Below are positions 34,208 to 44,440 of a stretch of DNA of 64,000 nt, one piece after another. The notes under the pieces are model-generated. The model was not told the origin of the DNA and did no database searches. It saw nothing but the letters and a program-made list of their open reading frames with translations. Both the position numbers and the translations under genes were made by a program. The DNA comes from an uncultured Alistipes sp. (GTDB lineage Bacteria > Bacteroidota > Bacteroidia > Bacteroidales > Rikenellaceae). The number at the start of each line of letters is the position of its first letter. Positions within the stretch are counted from its first letter, which is position 1. The stretch covers positions 85,035 through 149,034 of the forward strand of contig CALUKI010000008.1 in NCBI GenBank assembly GCA_944321175.1, in the 5' to 3' direction.

Positions 34208-36592
34208 TTACATGCGCCCTTTTTCATCGCCGGCGCCGCTCTCGACGCTGCGGATCCTGAAGGCTTTCCCTGTCTTGAAATTGTAATTGACCGATATACC
34301 GAAACGTCTTCTTGCCCAGTCGTTTGTCGTGCGAAGGTTGCGTATGAAGTTTCCGGTTTCGGCCGTGAACTCCTGTGCCTGGTCGAAAAGGTTGGATACC
34401 TGCACCGTGAATGACAGACGGTCGTCCAGCAGGCGTTTTTTGAGCCGCAGAGTCGTGCTTTCGTAACTTTTCATGTCGAGGTTGGCCTGCCGCACGCGGC
34501 TCATGGCGCCGATTTCCACCTCGATGATGAATTTGCGGGGCAGTGTAACGTTCGTCGTGAGATTCCCGAAGGTCATCCATGTCGTCTTGTGCGGCGAATC
34601 GGCCGTGATGCGGTCGCGCCGGCAGACCTCCGTGATGTTGGCCGTGAGACTCCACCATCGGGTCAGCCGGATCGGGAGGTTGGCCGAAGCGTAAAACTGC
34701 TCCGAGTGGTCGAGGTTCTCGAAGCAGAGATTCGTGATCGAGGCGTCGGCGGGGTCCGAACCGAAGACCTGTGCGATTTCGTCGTGGTGGAACTGTGCCC
34801 CGATGCTCAACGTGTATTTCGTCGCAAGAAGGGCCGTAACCGAGAGATTGTCTGTGTAGGAGGGCTGCAGGGCGGGATTTCCCGACTGGTAGGTGTAGTC
34901 CGATATCTGGATGCGTGCGGGGTTGAGCGCCCAGAATCCCGGCCGTGAAATGTTGCGGGAGTATTGTGCCGAGAGCGACCATGCTCCCTTGTCGTCGAAT
35001 GTATAGGAGACATTGGCATTCGGGAAGAGACTCAGATAATGTTGGCGGATGTCGCTGGCATATCCTGTCGTGCGGGTATATTCGCCCCGCACCCCTGCCA
35101 CGACGCCCCAGCGCTTGCCGCGGAACGTTGCGGCGGCGTAGAGCGCCGCGATCCGTTCGGTATAGTCGGTCGCATAGCTGTATTTGTCGAGCTGCTGCCA
35201 GCTGCCGTCTTTCAGACAGCGGTACAGCGCCTCGTTGTGCATGTTGTTGAAGGTATATTTGGTGCCGGCCCGCAGCTGCCACATCTCGCCGAGCCGCTGT
35301 TCGAGGGCGATGTTGAAGGCCGCCACCTCGTAGAGTCCCGCCGTGCGGTCGTCGAACGTCGAGTCGCGGACAATATCCGGCGGTGTCGTCGAACGGGTGA
35401 AATTGTCGTTCGTGTGCCGGCGGTCGTTGCGGCTGTAGTCGGCCATGACCTTGAGCGTCGATCCCAGCGTATCGATCCGCCAGATGTAGTTGAATGTCGC
35501 CGACAGGGTCGATGCCTTGTCCACGCCGTCGTAGAAACTTTCGTTTTGCGTGAGCGTGCCGCCCGACCGGAAATCGGTGGAGGTGTTGTTCGGCAGTCTC
35601 GTCCGGTCGGCGTAGTAATCGCCTTCGACCCCGATGCTGTGACGCTCCGCGATGTCGAAGATCACACCCGCACGTCCCCCGCCGTAGCAGCCGTCGCCGC
35701 GCATCTCGGAGATGGCGTCGAGCAGCGCGTCGCTTGCAAGATATTCGGTATGTTCGGCTACTTTCGTCGTTTGGCGGGGTGCGGCGTTGAGCCATCCCGA
35801 CACATTGAAGGTCCAGCGTCCCGTGTGTCCGTTGAGGGAGACGGAGGGGTTGTAGTTCGACATCTGCCGGCTGTGCTGCGTGGAGAAGGAGACATTGCCC
35901 GTCAGGCCGTTGTCGCGCTGGCGCCGCAGCGTGATCCGGATGATGCCCGATGCCGAATCCGCATCGTAATCCGCACCGGCCTGCGGTATGATCTCGATGC
36001 GCTGGATCTCTTCGGCTCTGAGCCCGCGCAGATAATTGAGCAGCTCTTCGACCGACATGCGCATTTCACGGTCGTTGATGTAGATCTTTACGCCCGAAGC
36101 CCCGTTGATTGCGATCTTGTCTTCGGTCAGCCAGACCCCCGGAGCCTGCTTGAGCAGTTCGGTGCCGTCTTTCCCTGCCGCGACGGGCGAATTGGCGACC
36201 TCCATGATAAAACGGTCGGCTTCGCGGCGTATCGAACGGGTTTCGACGACGACCTCCTGCATGGCGACGGTTGCGGGCTGCAGGGTGTATTGTCCCGGGT
36301 CGGCCGGTATCGTCACCTCTGTCTCGATAGCCTGATAGCCGAGGTACTGGATTGTCAGGCGGTAGGTTCCGGCGGGAGCTTTCAGCGTGAAGGTTCCGTC
36401 GTCGTCGGTTGCCGTGCCTGCAACCTGCCGGCCGGCATCGAGCAGTACGACGGTCGCATAGGCGATGGGACTGCCGTTCGGATCGACGACCTTTCCGGTC
36501 GCCGCCATCGGGCGTGCAGCCTGCGCTGCCTGTATATTGAATACGAATAAAATCTGTATGAACGTGACAAACAGCCTGTTGAATCTTTTCAT
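34208..36592 (-). CDS. outer-membrane beta-barrel protein with carboxypeptidase-like and plug domains
   Basis: A 794-residue TonB-receptor-like protein: signal peptide (about 1-26), a CarboxypepD_reg beta-sandwich (about 30-108; GKVVDPNGSPIAYATVVLLD), a plug domain (about 115-225; ELLKQAPGVWL, GASGVKIYINDREM) and a C-terminal beta-barrel of about 570 residues rich in aromatic strand ends. It fits the outer-membrane beta-barrel family 3 group rather than SusC: it is shorter and has no SusD neighbour. The ligand is unknown. The ATG at 36592 precedes the signal and follows a -7 box at 36635-36628. No TonB-box motif could be assigned with confidence. Confidence 0.88.
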   Translation of the reverse strand: MKRFNRLFVTFIQILFVFNIQAAQAARPMAATGKVVDPNGSPIAYATVVLLDAGRQVAGTATDDDGTFTLKAPAGTYRLTIQYLGYQAIETEVTIPADPGQYTLQPATVAMQEVVVETRSIRREADRFIMEVANSPVAAGKDGTELLKQAPGVWLTEDKIAINGASGVKIYINDREMRMSVEELLNYLRGLRAEEIQRIEIIPQAGADYDADSASGIIRITLRRQRDNGLTGNVSFSTQHSRQMSNYNPSVSLNGHTGRWTFNVSGWLNAAPRQTTKVAEHTEYLASDALLDAISEMRGDGCYGGGRAGVIFDIAERHSIGVEGDYYADRTRLPNNTSTDFRSGGTLTQNESFYDGVDKASTLSATFNYIWRIDTLGSTLKVMADYSRNDRRHTNDNFTRSTTPPDIVRDSTFDDRTAGLYEVAAFNIALEQRLGEMWQLRAGTKYTFNNMHNEALYRCLKDGSWQQLDKYSYATDYTERIAALYAAATFRGKRWGVVAGVRGEYTRTTGYASDIRQHYLSLFPNANVSYTFDDKGAWSLSAQYSRNISRPGFWALNPARIQISDYTYQSGNPALQPSYTDNLSVTALLATKYTLSIGAQFHHDEIAQVFGSDPADASITNLCFENLDHSEQFYASANLPIRLTRWWSLTANITEVCRRDRITADSPHKTTWMTFGNLTTNVTLPRKFIIEVEIGAMSRVRQANLDMKSYESTTLRLKKRLLDDRLSFTVQVSNLFDQAQEFTAETGNFIRNLRTTNDWARRRFGISVNYNFKTGKAFRIRSVESGAGDEKGRM

Positions 36593-36627
36593 AACGTTCC
36601 GTGCCGGATTTTTTTCAATCGACGCTG

Positions 36628-36635
36628 CAAATATA
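36628..36635 (-). promoter_or_regulatory. -7 box of the beta-barrel receptor gene
   Basis: The minus strand reads TATATTTG 36 bases before the ATG at 36592. No clear -33 element is seen at the usual spacing. Confidence 0.55.
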
Positions 36636-36925
36636 GGGAAAAATATGTGTTGTTTGCATAACAAAGTAGTAAATCTTATCGACTATTTTGCGAGTTATAC
36701 GATTGCGGCTCCAGATCCTGTTGATGGAGGATGGATCTTCGGTTTGCGCCGGCCTGTTTCGGACGGCCGCTGTTCGGGCGGGAAACCGCTCCGGCGGGCA
36801 GGGCTACCGGTTTGCGGCGTGACGCGAGGCGGAGGAGGATTTCGGACGGTATGCCGGCAGGGTGTCGCATGCCGGCGGCAAACACGTCGGACCGGTTGGC
36901 CCCTGCGTTGTTTTCCTCTCGGCGA

Positions 36926-36958
36926 TTTGAATTTTTTCGCAAAATTTTTGTACTTTTG
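36926..36958 (+). promoter_or_regulatory. promoter of plsC
   Basis: TTTG at 36926-36929, a 21-base spacer and TACTTTTG at 36951-36958. The leader to the ATG at 37066 is about 100 bases. Confidence 0.65.
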
Positions 36959-37065
36959 CAAAATTGGAAAATCGTCGGCTCCCGCCGTCTGGATGCAGCG
37001 GACAACGCCTGTGCCCGGATTCCGCAGAGAACCGGAGATGTCCCGATAACCGACTGAATGGATTT

Positions 37066-37785
37066 ATGTTGAGTATCCTCTATTACATCTGGCTGACGCT
37101 CTACTGTGCCGTCATGCTCGTCATCTCCGTCGTGGCGCTGGCGGTGACCTATCCGTTTCAGAAGTCGCGGCGCATCGTGCATGAACTTTCGCGTTGGCTG
37201 GCCCAAAGTTTCCTGCTTGCCTTTCCGCGCCGGATCGAAGGGCTGGAGCATGTCGATCGGAAGGGGCGTTATGTGATCGTACTCAACCATCAGTCGATGG
37301 TCGATATCGTTGCGCTCTATTTTGTCCCGTTGAATTTCCGGTGGGTCTCCAAACGCGAGGTCTTCCGTATCCCCTTTATCGGCCAGTTCCTGCTTGTGCA
37401 CGGGGATATTCCGATTGACCGGGGACATGCCGCCGAGGCGATGGAGCAGATGCTCCGTGAGGGGAAGTTGTGGCTTTCGCGCGGGGTGTCGGTCTCGGTC
37501 TTCCCGGAAGGGACCCGTTCGCGCGACGGGGAGATTCATCGTTTCAAGGCCGGTGCGTTTACTTTGGCAAAGGCTGCAGGGGTCGCCGTTTTGCCGGTTG
37601 TGCTCGACGGTACGGCGCGGGTAATCCGTCCGAACCGGCTCTTTGCATGGCGTCAGCGGGTCACGGTCAAGGTGTTGCCGCCGATTCCCGCCGAGGAGGT
37701 CGTCCGCAGCGAGACGCATGAGTTGATGGACTCCGTGCGGGAGCGGATGACGGCGGCGTTGGCGAAGATCCGGAAAGGGGAGTGA
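37066..37785 (+). CDS. plsC: 1-acyl-sn-glycerol-3-phosphate acyltransferase
   Basis: PlsC transfers a second acyl chain to lysophosphatidic acid to form phosphatidic acid at the inner membrane. The 239-residue protein has an N-terminal membrane helix (about 5-30), the catalytic NHQSMVD block (His75, Asp80; the HX4D motif) and FPEGTR (146-151), which binds the glycerol phosphate. The length is typical. The ATG at 37066 is the only start fitting the membrane helix; upstream in-frame codons are in the leader. Confidence 0.94.
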   Translation: MLSILYYIWLTLYCAVMLVISVVALAVTYPFQKSRRIVHELSRWLAQSFLLAFPRRIEGLEHVDRKGRYVIVLNHQSMVDIVALYFVPLNFRWVSKREVFRIPFIGQFLLVHGDIPIDRGHAAEAMEQMLREGKLWLSRGVSVSVFPEGTRSRDGEIHRFKAGAFTLAKAAGVAVLPVVLDGTARVIRPNRLFAWRQRVTVKVLPPIPAEEVVRSETHELMDSVRERMTAALAKIRKGE

Positions 37786-38038
37786 CAAATCCGGATCCGG
37801 GCCGGAAGGATCGGTCTGGATTGCCGGCGGATGCTCCGCAGGGATCGCGGGGCGGAGGTCTCAGACGGAACGGGACGGCGCCGGAACCGAAGGTACCGGT
37901 TGCGGAGCCGGGGATCGGAGAAACGGCCCCTGCCGTTTGAAGGATGCCGGCCTCGAATGAACAGACGCAAATGAACGGATGGGAACATGCGCCCGTTACG
38001 GTCCGGGGACGGCAACGGCGCTTCCGTATTGAACGAAT

Positions 38039-39916
38039 ATGTCAGATTTATTGAATACTACTTCCGCCGCTTACGGCGACGATGCCATTGTTACACTCTC
38101 CCCGCGCGAACACATCCGTTTGCGTCCGGGAATGTATATCGGCAAACTGGGGGACGGTACGCAGCCCGACGACGGTATTTATGTGCTGATCAAGGAGGTT
38201 GTCGATAATTCGGTCGATGAATTCATCATGGGGGCCGGAAAATTGATCGAGATCACGATCGAAGACAATGTGGTTACGGTCCGTGACTACGGACGCGGCA
38301 TTCCGCTCAAGTCGCTGGCGGCCGCCGTAAGCGAGATGAACACCGGCGGCAAGTACGGCGGTACGGCCTTCAAAAAGACCGTCGGATTGAACGGCGTGGG
38401 CGTCAAGGCCGTCAACATGCTGTCGAGCGAGTTTACGGCCCGTTCGGTTCGCGACGGCGAGGCGCGGACGGTCACGTTCGCACAGGGGCTCGAACAGACC
38501 GACCGCTGGGAGAGCGGTGTCAATGAGAAAAACGGTACGACGATTTCGTTCCGGGTCGATGAGGAGATCTTCGGCGCGTACAGCTACAACATGGAGTATG
38601 TCGAGGAGATGGTCAAGAACTATGCCTATCTCAACCTCGGTCTCACGCTCCGGCTCAACGGAGAGCCGCATGTCTCGAAAAACGGGTTGCTGGATCTGTT
38701 GAACGAGAAAATGTCCGATACGCCGCTCTATGCTCCGATCCATCTGTCGGGCGACGACATCGAGGTGGCCGTCACGCACGGTTCGGGTTATGGCGAGAGC
38801 TACTATTCGTTCGTCAATGGCCAATATACGTCGCAGGGGGGTACGCATCAGACGGCATTCCGCGAGGCGATTGCCAAGACGATCCGCGAATTCTATCACA
38901 AGGATTACGATGCGTCGGATATCCGGACGTCGATCATCGCGGCCATCTCGGTCAAGGTGACCGATCCGGTTTTCGAATCGCAGACCAAGATCAAGCTCGG
39001 ATCGAAAGAGGTGGAGCCGGGGGTGTCGATGCGCAACTTCGTGTGCGACTTCATCGGCAAGCATCTGGACGACTACCTGCACAAACACCCCGAAACGGCG
39101 CAGGTGCTGCAGCGCAAGATCGTGGAGAACGAAAAGGAGCGCAAGGCGATTTCGGGCATCCAGAAGAAGGCCCGCGAGACGGCCAGGAAGGTGTCGCTCA
39201 ACAATCGGAAGCTGCGGGACTGCAAAATCCACTTTACGGACCGCAGCGAACTGGCCGAACAGTCGATGATCTTCATCACGGAGGGCAATTCGGCGTCGGG
39301 GTCGATCACCACGAGCCGCGACGTGCGTACGCAGGCGGTCTTTTCGCTGCGCGGCAAGCCGCTCAACTGCTACGGACTGACCAAGAAGGTGGTTTACGAG
39401 AACGAGGAGTTCAATCTGCTGCAGGCGGCGCTCAACATCGAGGAGGACATGGACAACCTGCGCTACAACAAGGTGATCATCGCTACGGATGCCGATGTCG
39501 ATGGCATGCACATCCGGCTGCTGTTGATGACCTTCTTCCTGCAGTTCTTCCCCGACGTGATCCGCAGCGGCCATCTTTACATCCTTCAGACACCGCTGTT
39601 CCGTGTGCGCAACAGGCGGGAGACGATCTACTGCTACAACGAGGAGGAGCGGCAGCAGGCGATCCGCCGCTGCGGCGCTCAGGCCGAAATCACGCGCTTC
39701 AAGGGTCTGGGCGAGATCTCGGCCGACGAATTCAAGGAGTTCATCGGCGAGCGGATGCGGCTCGACAAGGTGCGTCTTACGAAGGACGACCCGATCCATG
39801 ACATGCTGGAGTTCTACATGGGCAAGAACAGCCCCGAACGGCAGGGCTTCATCGTCGATAACCTGCGTATCGAGGAGGATCTCATCGAGGGCGACCTGCA
39901 GCCGTCGGGAGAGTAG
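38039..39916 (+). CDS. parE: DNA topoisomerase IV subunit B
   Basis: ParE provides the ATPase that drives decatenation by topoisomerase IV. The 625-residue protein has the GHKL ATP site ([10 protein letters not shown] near residue 55, RDYGRGIP near 84, TGGKYGG near 103, [12 protein letters not shown] near 116), the S5/transducer domain, and the TOPRIM domain with EGNSASG near 419 and DADVDGMHI near 485. It is shorter than Gram-negative GyrB and lies 35 bases before parC, which supports ParE over GyrB. The 253-base spacer upstream contains no consensus promoter that I can see. Confidence 0.94.
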   Translation: MSDLLNTTSAAYGDDAIVTLSPREHIRLRPGMYIGKLGDGTQPDDGIYVLIKEVVDNSVDEFIMGAGKLIEITIEDNVVTVRDYGRGIPLKSLAAAVSEMNTGGKYGGTAFKKTVGLNGVGVKAVNMLSSEFTARSVRDGEARTVTFAQGLEQTDRWESGVNEKNGTTISFRVDEEIFGAYSYNMEYVEEMVKNYAYLNLGLTLRLNGEPHVSKNGLLDLLNEKMSDTPLYAPIHLSGDDIEVAVTHGSGYGESYYSFVNGQYTSQGGTHQTAFREAIAKTIREFYHKDYDASDIRTSIIAAISVKVTDPVFESQTKIKLGSKEVEPGVSMRNFVCDFIGKHLDDYLHKHPETAQVLQRKIVENEKERKAISGIQKKARETARKVSLNNRKLRDCKIHFTDRSELAEQSMIFITEGNSASGSITTSRDVRTQAVFSLRGKPLNCYGLTKKVVYENEEFNLLQAALNIEEDMDNLRYNKVIIATDADVDGMHIRLLLMTFFLQFFPDVIRSGHLYILQTPLFRVRNRRETIYCYNEEERQQAIRRCGAQAEITRFKGLGEISADEFKEFIGERMRLDKVRLTKDDPIHDMLEFYMGKNSPERQGFIVDNLRIEEDLIEGDLQPSGE

Positions 39917-39951
39917 AACGATTGTTGTCGGTTGATTGAAAACGATTGATT

Positions 39952-42819
39952 ATGAGTGAAGAGATATATCCCAACGAGGAGTTGTCGCACGAGACGGCGG
40001 GTGCGGAGACGCCTGCGACGGATGGACCGGTAGCGCCGGAGGGTGCGGCGGCGGAAACGGCCGAGGCGCGTCCGGCCGCGCCGGGGCGGTACGAGCGCCT
40101 GACGTCGGAGACGGGCGGCGTGCGCAAGTTGACGGGCATGTACAAGAACTGGTTTCTGGACTATGCCTCGTATGTGATTCTGGAGCGTGCCGTCCCCCAT
40201 GTGGCGGACGGACTGAAACCCGTGCAGCGGCGCATCCTCCATGCCATGAAGGTGATCGACGACGGCCGCTACAACAAGGTGGCCAACATCGTGGGGCAGA
40301 CCATGCAGTACCATCCGCACGGCGATGCGTCGATCAAGGATGCGCTGGTGCAGCTCGGACAGAAGGATCTGCTGATCGACTGTCAGGGCAACTGGGGCAA
40401 TATCCTTACGGGCGACGAGGCTGCTGCGGGCCGTTACATCGAGGCGAGGCTGTCGAAATTCGCCCTCGACGTGGTCTTCAACAAGAAGACGACCGAATGG
40501 ATGCTCTCCTACGACGGCCGCAAGGAGGAGCCCGTGACGCTGCCCGTGAAGTTCCCGCTGCTGCTGGCGCAGGGAGCCGACGGCATTGCCGTCGGTCTGG
40601 CCTCGAAGATCCTGCCGCACAACTTCAACGAACTGATCCATGCGGCCATCGCCCATCTGCGCGGCGAGCCGTTCCAGCTCTATCCCGATTTCCCGACGGG
40701 CGGCATGATCGACGTGTCGCGTTACAACGACGGTCTGCGGGGCGGTACGGTCAAGGTCAGGGCCAAGATCTCGAAGATCGACAAGCGGACGCTGGCCATT
40801 ACCGAGATCCCCTATACGACGACCACCGAGTCGATCAAGGAGTCGATCCTCAAGGCCAATGAAAAGGGCAAGATCAAGATCCGCCGCGTGGACGACAACA
40901 CGGCCGAACGGGTGGAGATCATCGTGCAGGTGGCGCCCGACGAGTCTTCGGACAAGACGATCGACGCGCTCTACGCCTTTACCGACTGTGAGGTGTCGAT
41001 TGCTCCCAATGCGTGCGTCATCTGGGACGAGAAGCCCCATTTCATGGGGGTGAGCGAGATCCTGCGCCGTTCGGCGGAGCATACGCGCGATCTGTTGCGG
41101 CAGGAGCTGGAGATCCGGCTGCATGAGCTCAACGAGGCGTGGCATGCGGCGTCGCTCGAACGGATCTTCATCGAGAACAAGCTCTACCAGCTCATCGAGG
41201 GGTGCCGGACCCGCGAGGCGGCCTATGCGGCTGTGGATAAGGGGCTGGAGCCCTTCAAGAAGCTGTTGCGGCGCGAGGTGACGCTCGACGACGTGCAGCG
41301 GCTGACCGAGTTGAAGTTCATCCGCATCTCGCGTTTCGATACGGAGAAGGCCGACAACGAGATCCGGAACATCGAGGCGGAGATCAAGCGGGTGCGTTAC
41401 GATCTGGAGCATCTGACCGACTATGCGATTGCCTATTACGAGCGTATTCGGGAGAAATACGGCGAAGGCAGGGAACGCCGCACGGAGCTGCGGTCGTTCG
41501 ATACGATCGAGGCGGCGAAGGTGGCCGTGACGAATGCCAAACTGTACGTTGACCGCGCCGAGGGATTCTACGGCATCGGCAAGTCGATGAAGGATTCGGA
41601 GTTTGTCTGCGACTGCTCGGACATCGACGACGTGATCGTCTTTACGAAGGACGGCCGTTACATCATCAGCAAGGTGAGCGACAAGGCCTTCTTCGACAAG
41701 AACATCTACTATATCGGCGTCTTCAAGCGCAACGATGAACGCACGATCTACAATGTGCTGTACCGTGACGGAAAGAACGGCCCGATCCTGATGAAGCGGT
41801 GTGCGATCAAGGGCATTACGCGCGACAAGGAGTACGATATTACGAAAGGGACGCCCAAGAGCGAGATCCTCTACATGTCGGTCAATCCCAATGGCGAGGC
41901 CGAGGTGCTGAAGGTCTATTTCAAGCCGCGTCCGCGGCTGAAGAAGGTGATTGTCGATCTCGACTTTTCGACGCTGGCCATCAAGGGGCGGCAGAGCCAG
42001 GGCAATCTCTTCTCGCGGTACGGCATCCACAAGATCGTATTGAAGGAGCGGGGCACCTCGACGCTCGGCAGTCAGGAGATCTGGTTCGACGACGATGTGC
42101 ACCGGCTCAATACCGAAGGGCGCGGTTATGCGCTGGGGGCCTTCAAGGGGGATGACAAGCTGCTGGTGTGGACGCCTAACAAGTACTATATCACGAACTA
42201 CGACCTGCAGCAGCATTTCCCCGATGATACGTTGTGCGTCGAACGCTATTGTCCGGAGAAGATCTATGCGGTCTGCTATTACGACAAGGAGCAGAATTAC
42301 TATTATCTGAAGCGTTTCAATATCGAGCCGGGCGACAAACTTCAGTTCTATCTCGATGAGGAGGGGACGAACCGGTTTGTCTGCCGCACGGGATGCAGCG
42401 CCTCGCAGCTGGAGGTGACGTATGCGGGTGCGCAGGCTTCGCGGCCGCCGGAGATGATCGATGTCGATGGATTCATCGGGGTCAAGAGCCATCGTGCAAA
42501 GGGCAAGCGCGTGACGACGTTCGAAGTTGCGTCGCTGCGGTTCATCGAGCCGGAGGAGCCGGAGACGCCGTCGGATGGGATGCTGCCGGATGATGGTGAC
42601 AACGGCGAGCCTGCGGCGGAAAGTGTTCCGGCGGATGGCGGCATGCCGGCCCGTGCGGAGAGGGCGGAGACCCGCGAACCGCAGGCCGATGGCATCGAAT
42701 TGCCCGAAGGCGAGCCGCCGCTCGTTCCGGCCGACGACGGGGGCGCAGAACTCATCATCGAACGTCCGCGCGGCGATGCCGACGAGGTGATCGACGTGGA
42801 GCAGCTCAACCTTTTCTGA
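39952..42819 (+). CDS. parC: DNA topoisomerase IV subunit A
   Basis: ParC forms the DNA-cleaving subunit with ParE. The 955-residue protein has an extra N-terminal Ala/Glu-rich segment (about 1-45), then the winged-helix/tower core with HPHGD near residue 121 and the catalytic Tyr in GRYIEARL, a coiled-coil gate (about 420-480), a beta-pinwheel C-terminal domain, and an acidic tail of about 90 residues. In the quinolone-interacting region the position equivalent to Ser80 of E. coli ParC is Ala (HPHGDAS), which I take as the natural state in this group. The ATG at 39952 was chosen over a TTG two codons before. Confidence 0.94.
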   Translation: MSEEIYPNEELSHETAGAETPATDGPVAPEGAAAETAEARPAAPGRYERLTSETGGVRKLTGMYKNWFLDYASYVILERAVPHVADGLKPVQRRILHAMKVIDDGRYNKVANIVGQTMQYHPHGDASIKDALVQLGQKDLLIDCQGNWGNILTGDEAAAGRYIEARLSKFALDVVFNKKTTEWMLSYDGRKEEPVTLPVKFPLLLAQGADGIAVGLASKILPHNFNELIHAAIAHLRGEPFQLYPDFPTGGMIDVSRYNDGLRGGTVKVRAKISKIDKRTLAITEIPYTTTTESIKESILKANEKGKIKIRRVDDNTAERVEIIVQVAPDESSDKTIDALYAFTDCEVSIAPNACVIWDEKPHFMGVSEILRRSAEHTRDLLRQELEIRLHELNEAWHAASLERIFIENKLYQLIEGCRTREAAYAAVDKGLEPFKKLLRREVTLDDVQRLTELKFIRISRFDTEKADNEIRNIEAEIKRVRYDLEHLTDYAIAYYERIREKYGEGRERRTELRSFDTIEAAKVAVTNAKLYVDRAEGFYGIGKSMKDSEFVCDCSDIDDVIVFTKDGRYIISKVSDKAFFDKNIYYIGVFKRNDERTIYNVLYRDGKNGPILMKRCAIKGITRDKEYDITKGTPKSEILYMSVNPNGEAEVLKVYFKPRPRLKKVIVDLDFSTLAIKGRQSQGNLFSRYGIHKIVLKERGTSTLGSQEIWFDDDVHRLNTEGRGYALGAFKGDDKLLVWTPNKYYITNYDLQQHFPDDTLCVERYCPEKIYAVCYYDKEQNYYYLKRFNIEPGDKLQFYLDEEGTNRFVCRTGCSASQLEVTYAGAQASRPPEMIDVDGFIGVKSHRAKGKRVTTFEVASLRFIEPEEPETPSDGMLPDDGDNGEPAAESVPADGGMPARAERAETREPQADGIELPEGEPPLVPADDGGAELIIERPRGDADEVIDVEQLNLF

Positions 42820-42896
42820 GGGTTGCGCGGCGGCAAATGCGCCGCTGCAATCCTGTCGGCGGAACGGAACAACCAAACGGATAAAACACCCGAACG

Positions 42897-43454
42897 GTGA
42901 CAAAGCTATTTTTGGTAGGATATATGGGTTGCGGCAAGAGTACGCTGGCGCGGAAATTGTCGCGGCGGTTGGGCATACGGGCCTTCGATACGGATGCCGA
43001 GGTGGAACGGCTCGAAGGGGCGTCGGTCAGCGATATTTTCCGCTATGAAGGCGAAGAACGTTTTCGGGAGCTGGAGCGGGAGGTGGTGGCCCGGTTGTCC
43101 GAAGACGGCGTGCCGTGCATCGTGGCGACGGGCGGAGGGCTGCCCACATGGAGCGACAATATGGCGATGCTGGCGGCCGCCGGTACGACGGTCTATCTGC
43201 GGCGTTCGGCCCGCAACATCGCATCGCGGCTCTCTCCTCACGGACGCGCGAAGCGTCCCAAGCTGCGCGGTCTGAGCGACGGGGAACTTGTCGATTACAT
43301 GTCCCGCAATATCGCCGAACGGGAGCCGTTCTATGCCCGCGCAATGCTCGTGATCGATTGCGACTCCCTGACTGACGATCAGATCATGGACCGCATCGTG
43401 GCGTACCTCGATCGTTCGGAAGCACACGGCATGGCGGGCTCCGGCGGACATTGA
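42897..43454 (+). CDS. aroK: shikimate kinase
   Basis: AroK phosphorylates shikimate to shikimate 3-phosphate in chorismate synthesis. The 185-residue protein has the P-loop GYMGCGKST (residues 8-16), the shikimate-binding FDTD (30-33), FRELEREV near 57 and the GGG motif (about 79-81). The start is a GTG at 42897, which places the P-loop at the normal distance; no ATG fits. A 77-base spacer separates it from parC, so it may read from the same transcript. Confidence 0.94.
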   Translation: MTKLFLVGYMGCGKSTLARKLSRRLGIRAFDTDAEVERLEGASVSDIFRYEGEERFRELEREVVARLSEDGVPCIVATGGGLPTWSDNMAMLAAAGTTVYLRRSARNIASRLSPHGRAKRPKLRGLSDGELVDYMSRNIAEREPFYARAMLVIDCDSLTDDQIMDRIVAYLDRSEAHGMAGSGGH

Positions 43455-43601
43455 CGCGCTGCACGGAGAGACCTGCCGCACCGGGTGGGGCCGGCGGGCG
43501 GGTTCGGAATGCGTCTGAGCGAAAACGAACCGGCTGCCGGTTGCCGGCACCGACCGGTGGCGAGCCGGCGCTGAAACTTCAATCACGGAAAGAATAACCA
43601 C

Positions 43602-43608
43602 AGGAGGG
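43602..43608 (+). promoter_or_regulatory. strong Shine-Dalgarno sequence before murI
   Basis: AGGAGGG lies 7 bases before the ATG at 43616. The other genes I inspected have A/T-rich leaders without such a match, so this one stands out. Confidence 0.7.
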
Positions 43609-43615
43609 TCTGATC

Positions 43616-44395
43616 ATGAACAATGCACCGATCGGAATTTATGATTCGGGACTGGGCGGACTGACCGTCTGGCGCGAAGTGCGGAAGCTGCTGCCCGAAG
43701 AGTCGCTGTCGTATCTGGGCGACGGCAAGAACTGTCCTTACGGGTCGCGTTCGCGCGGGGAGGTGCAGGCGTTGGCCGACGCTGCCGTCGGACGGCTTGC
43801 GGCGGAGGGCTGCAAACTTGTGGTGGTGGCCTGCAATACGGCGACGGCCGCCGCAATCGACTTCCTGCGTGCGAAATATGCCGCACTGCCCATCGTGGGG
43901 ATGGAGCCGGCCGTGAAGCCCGCCTGCCTCCATACGCGCAGCGGGGTGGTCGGCGTGCTGGCTACCGAGCGGAGCCTCGACGGTGATCTGTTCCACCGCA
44001 CGGCGGCGCGTTACGGGCGCGACGTGAAGGTGATCGCCCGACCCGGACACGGATTTGTCGAACTGGTCGAGAACGATCTTGAGGCGACCCCCGAAGCGGA
44101 ACGCACGGTTGCGGCGGCTATGGCCGGCATGCTGGAGCAAGGGGCCGACCAGATCGTGCTGGGGTGCACGCACTATCCGTTCCTGATGGAGACGATCCGT
44201 CGGGTGACGGCCGGTCGCGGCGTGACGGTGATCGACCCGTCGCCGGCGGTGGCGCGGCATACGGCCGAACTGCTTGACAAATGGAATCTGCGTGCGGAGC
44301 CGGCCCATCGGCCCGAATACCGGTTTCTGACCTTTGCCGACGACGCCTACCGTGAACGGTTGCGCCGCAAGGCTTTTGCTGCCGACATTGCATAA
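43616..44395 (+). CDS. murI: glutamate racemase
   Basis: MurI converts L- to D-glutamate for peptidoglycan. The 259-residue protein has the YDSGLGGLTV motif (Asp10), the first catalytic Cys73 in ACNTA and the second, Cys184, in GCTHYP. Length and motifs are complete. It is preceded by an AGGAGG-type Shine-Dalgarno sequence, unusual in this phylum. The 161-base spacer from aroK shows no clear promoter. Confidence 0.97.
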   Translation: MNNAPIGIYDSGLGGLTVWREVRKLLPEESLSYLGDGKNCPYGSRSRGEVQALADAAVGRLAAEGCKLVVVACNTATAAAIDFLRAKYAALPIVGMEPAVKPACLHTRSGVVGVLATERSLDGDLFHRTAARYGRDVKVIARPGHGFVELVENDLEATPEAERTVAAAMAGMLEQGADQIVLGCTHYPFLMETIRRVTAGRGVTVIDPSPAVARHTAELLDKWNLRAEPAHRPEYRFLTFADDAYRERLRRKAFAADIA

Positions 44396-44418
44396 ATCGA
44401 AAATGATTGTTATTTTTG
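44388..44418 (+). promoter_or_regulatory. promoter of ftsK
   Basis: TTGC at 44388-44391 (overlapping the murI end), a 19-base spacer and TATTTTTG at 44411-44418. The ATG at 44441 lies 22 bases downstream. Confidence 0.75.
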
Positions 44419-44440
44419 TACGATAAAACGTTCGTGGAAC

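Larger units (their letters stand above)
36593..37065. other. 473-base divergent spacer
   Basis: No gene is supported. It carries the -7 box of the beta-barrel gene (36628-36635) and the plsC promoter (36926-36958). The GC-rich middle (about 36710-36900) has several short inverted repeats, but none forms a convincing terminator or riboswitch. Confidence 0.55.

Noticed and set aside
36710..36900. Possible cobalamin- or other riboswitch in the GC-rich spacer before plsC
   Set aside because: Short inverted repeats exist, but no conserved riboswitch core could be matched and plsC is not a usual target.
37786..38038. Possible small gene between plsC and parE
   Set aside because: Open frames there lack a start region or recognisable product and look like decayed GC-rich spacer.
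39814..42903. Long open frames opposite known genes, such as a 1029-codon frame antisense to parC, and others antisense to gyrA, wzc, GH97, parE, radA and rseP
   Set aside because: They mirror the codon pattern of the real gene in high-GC DNA, encode Arg/His/Asp-rich sequences without domains, and have no promoter or start signals.
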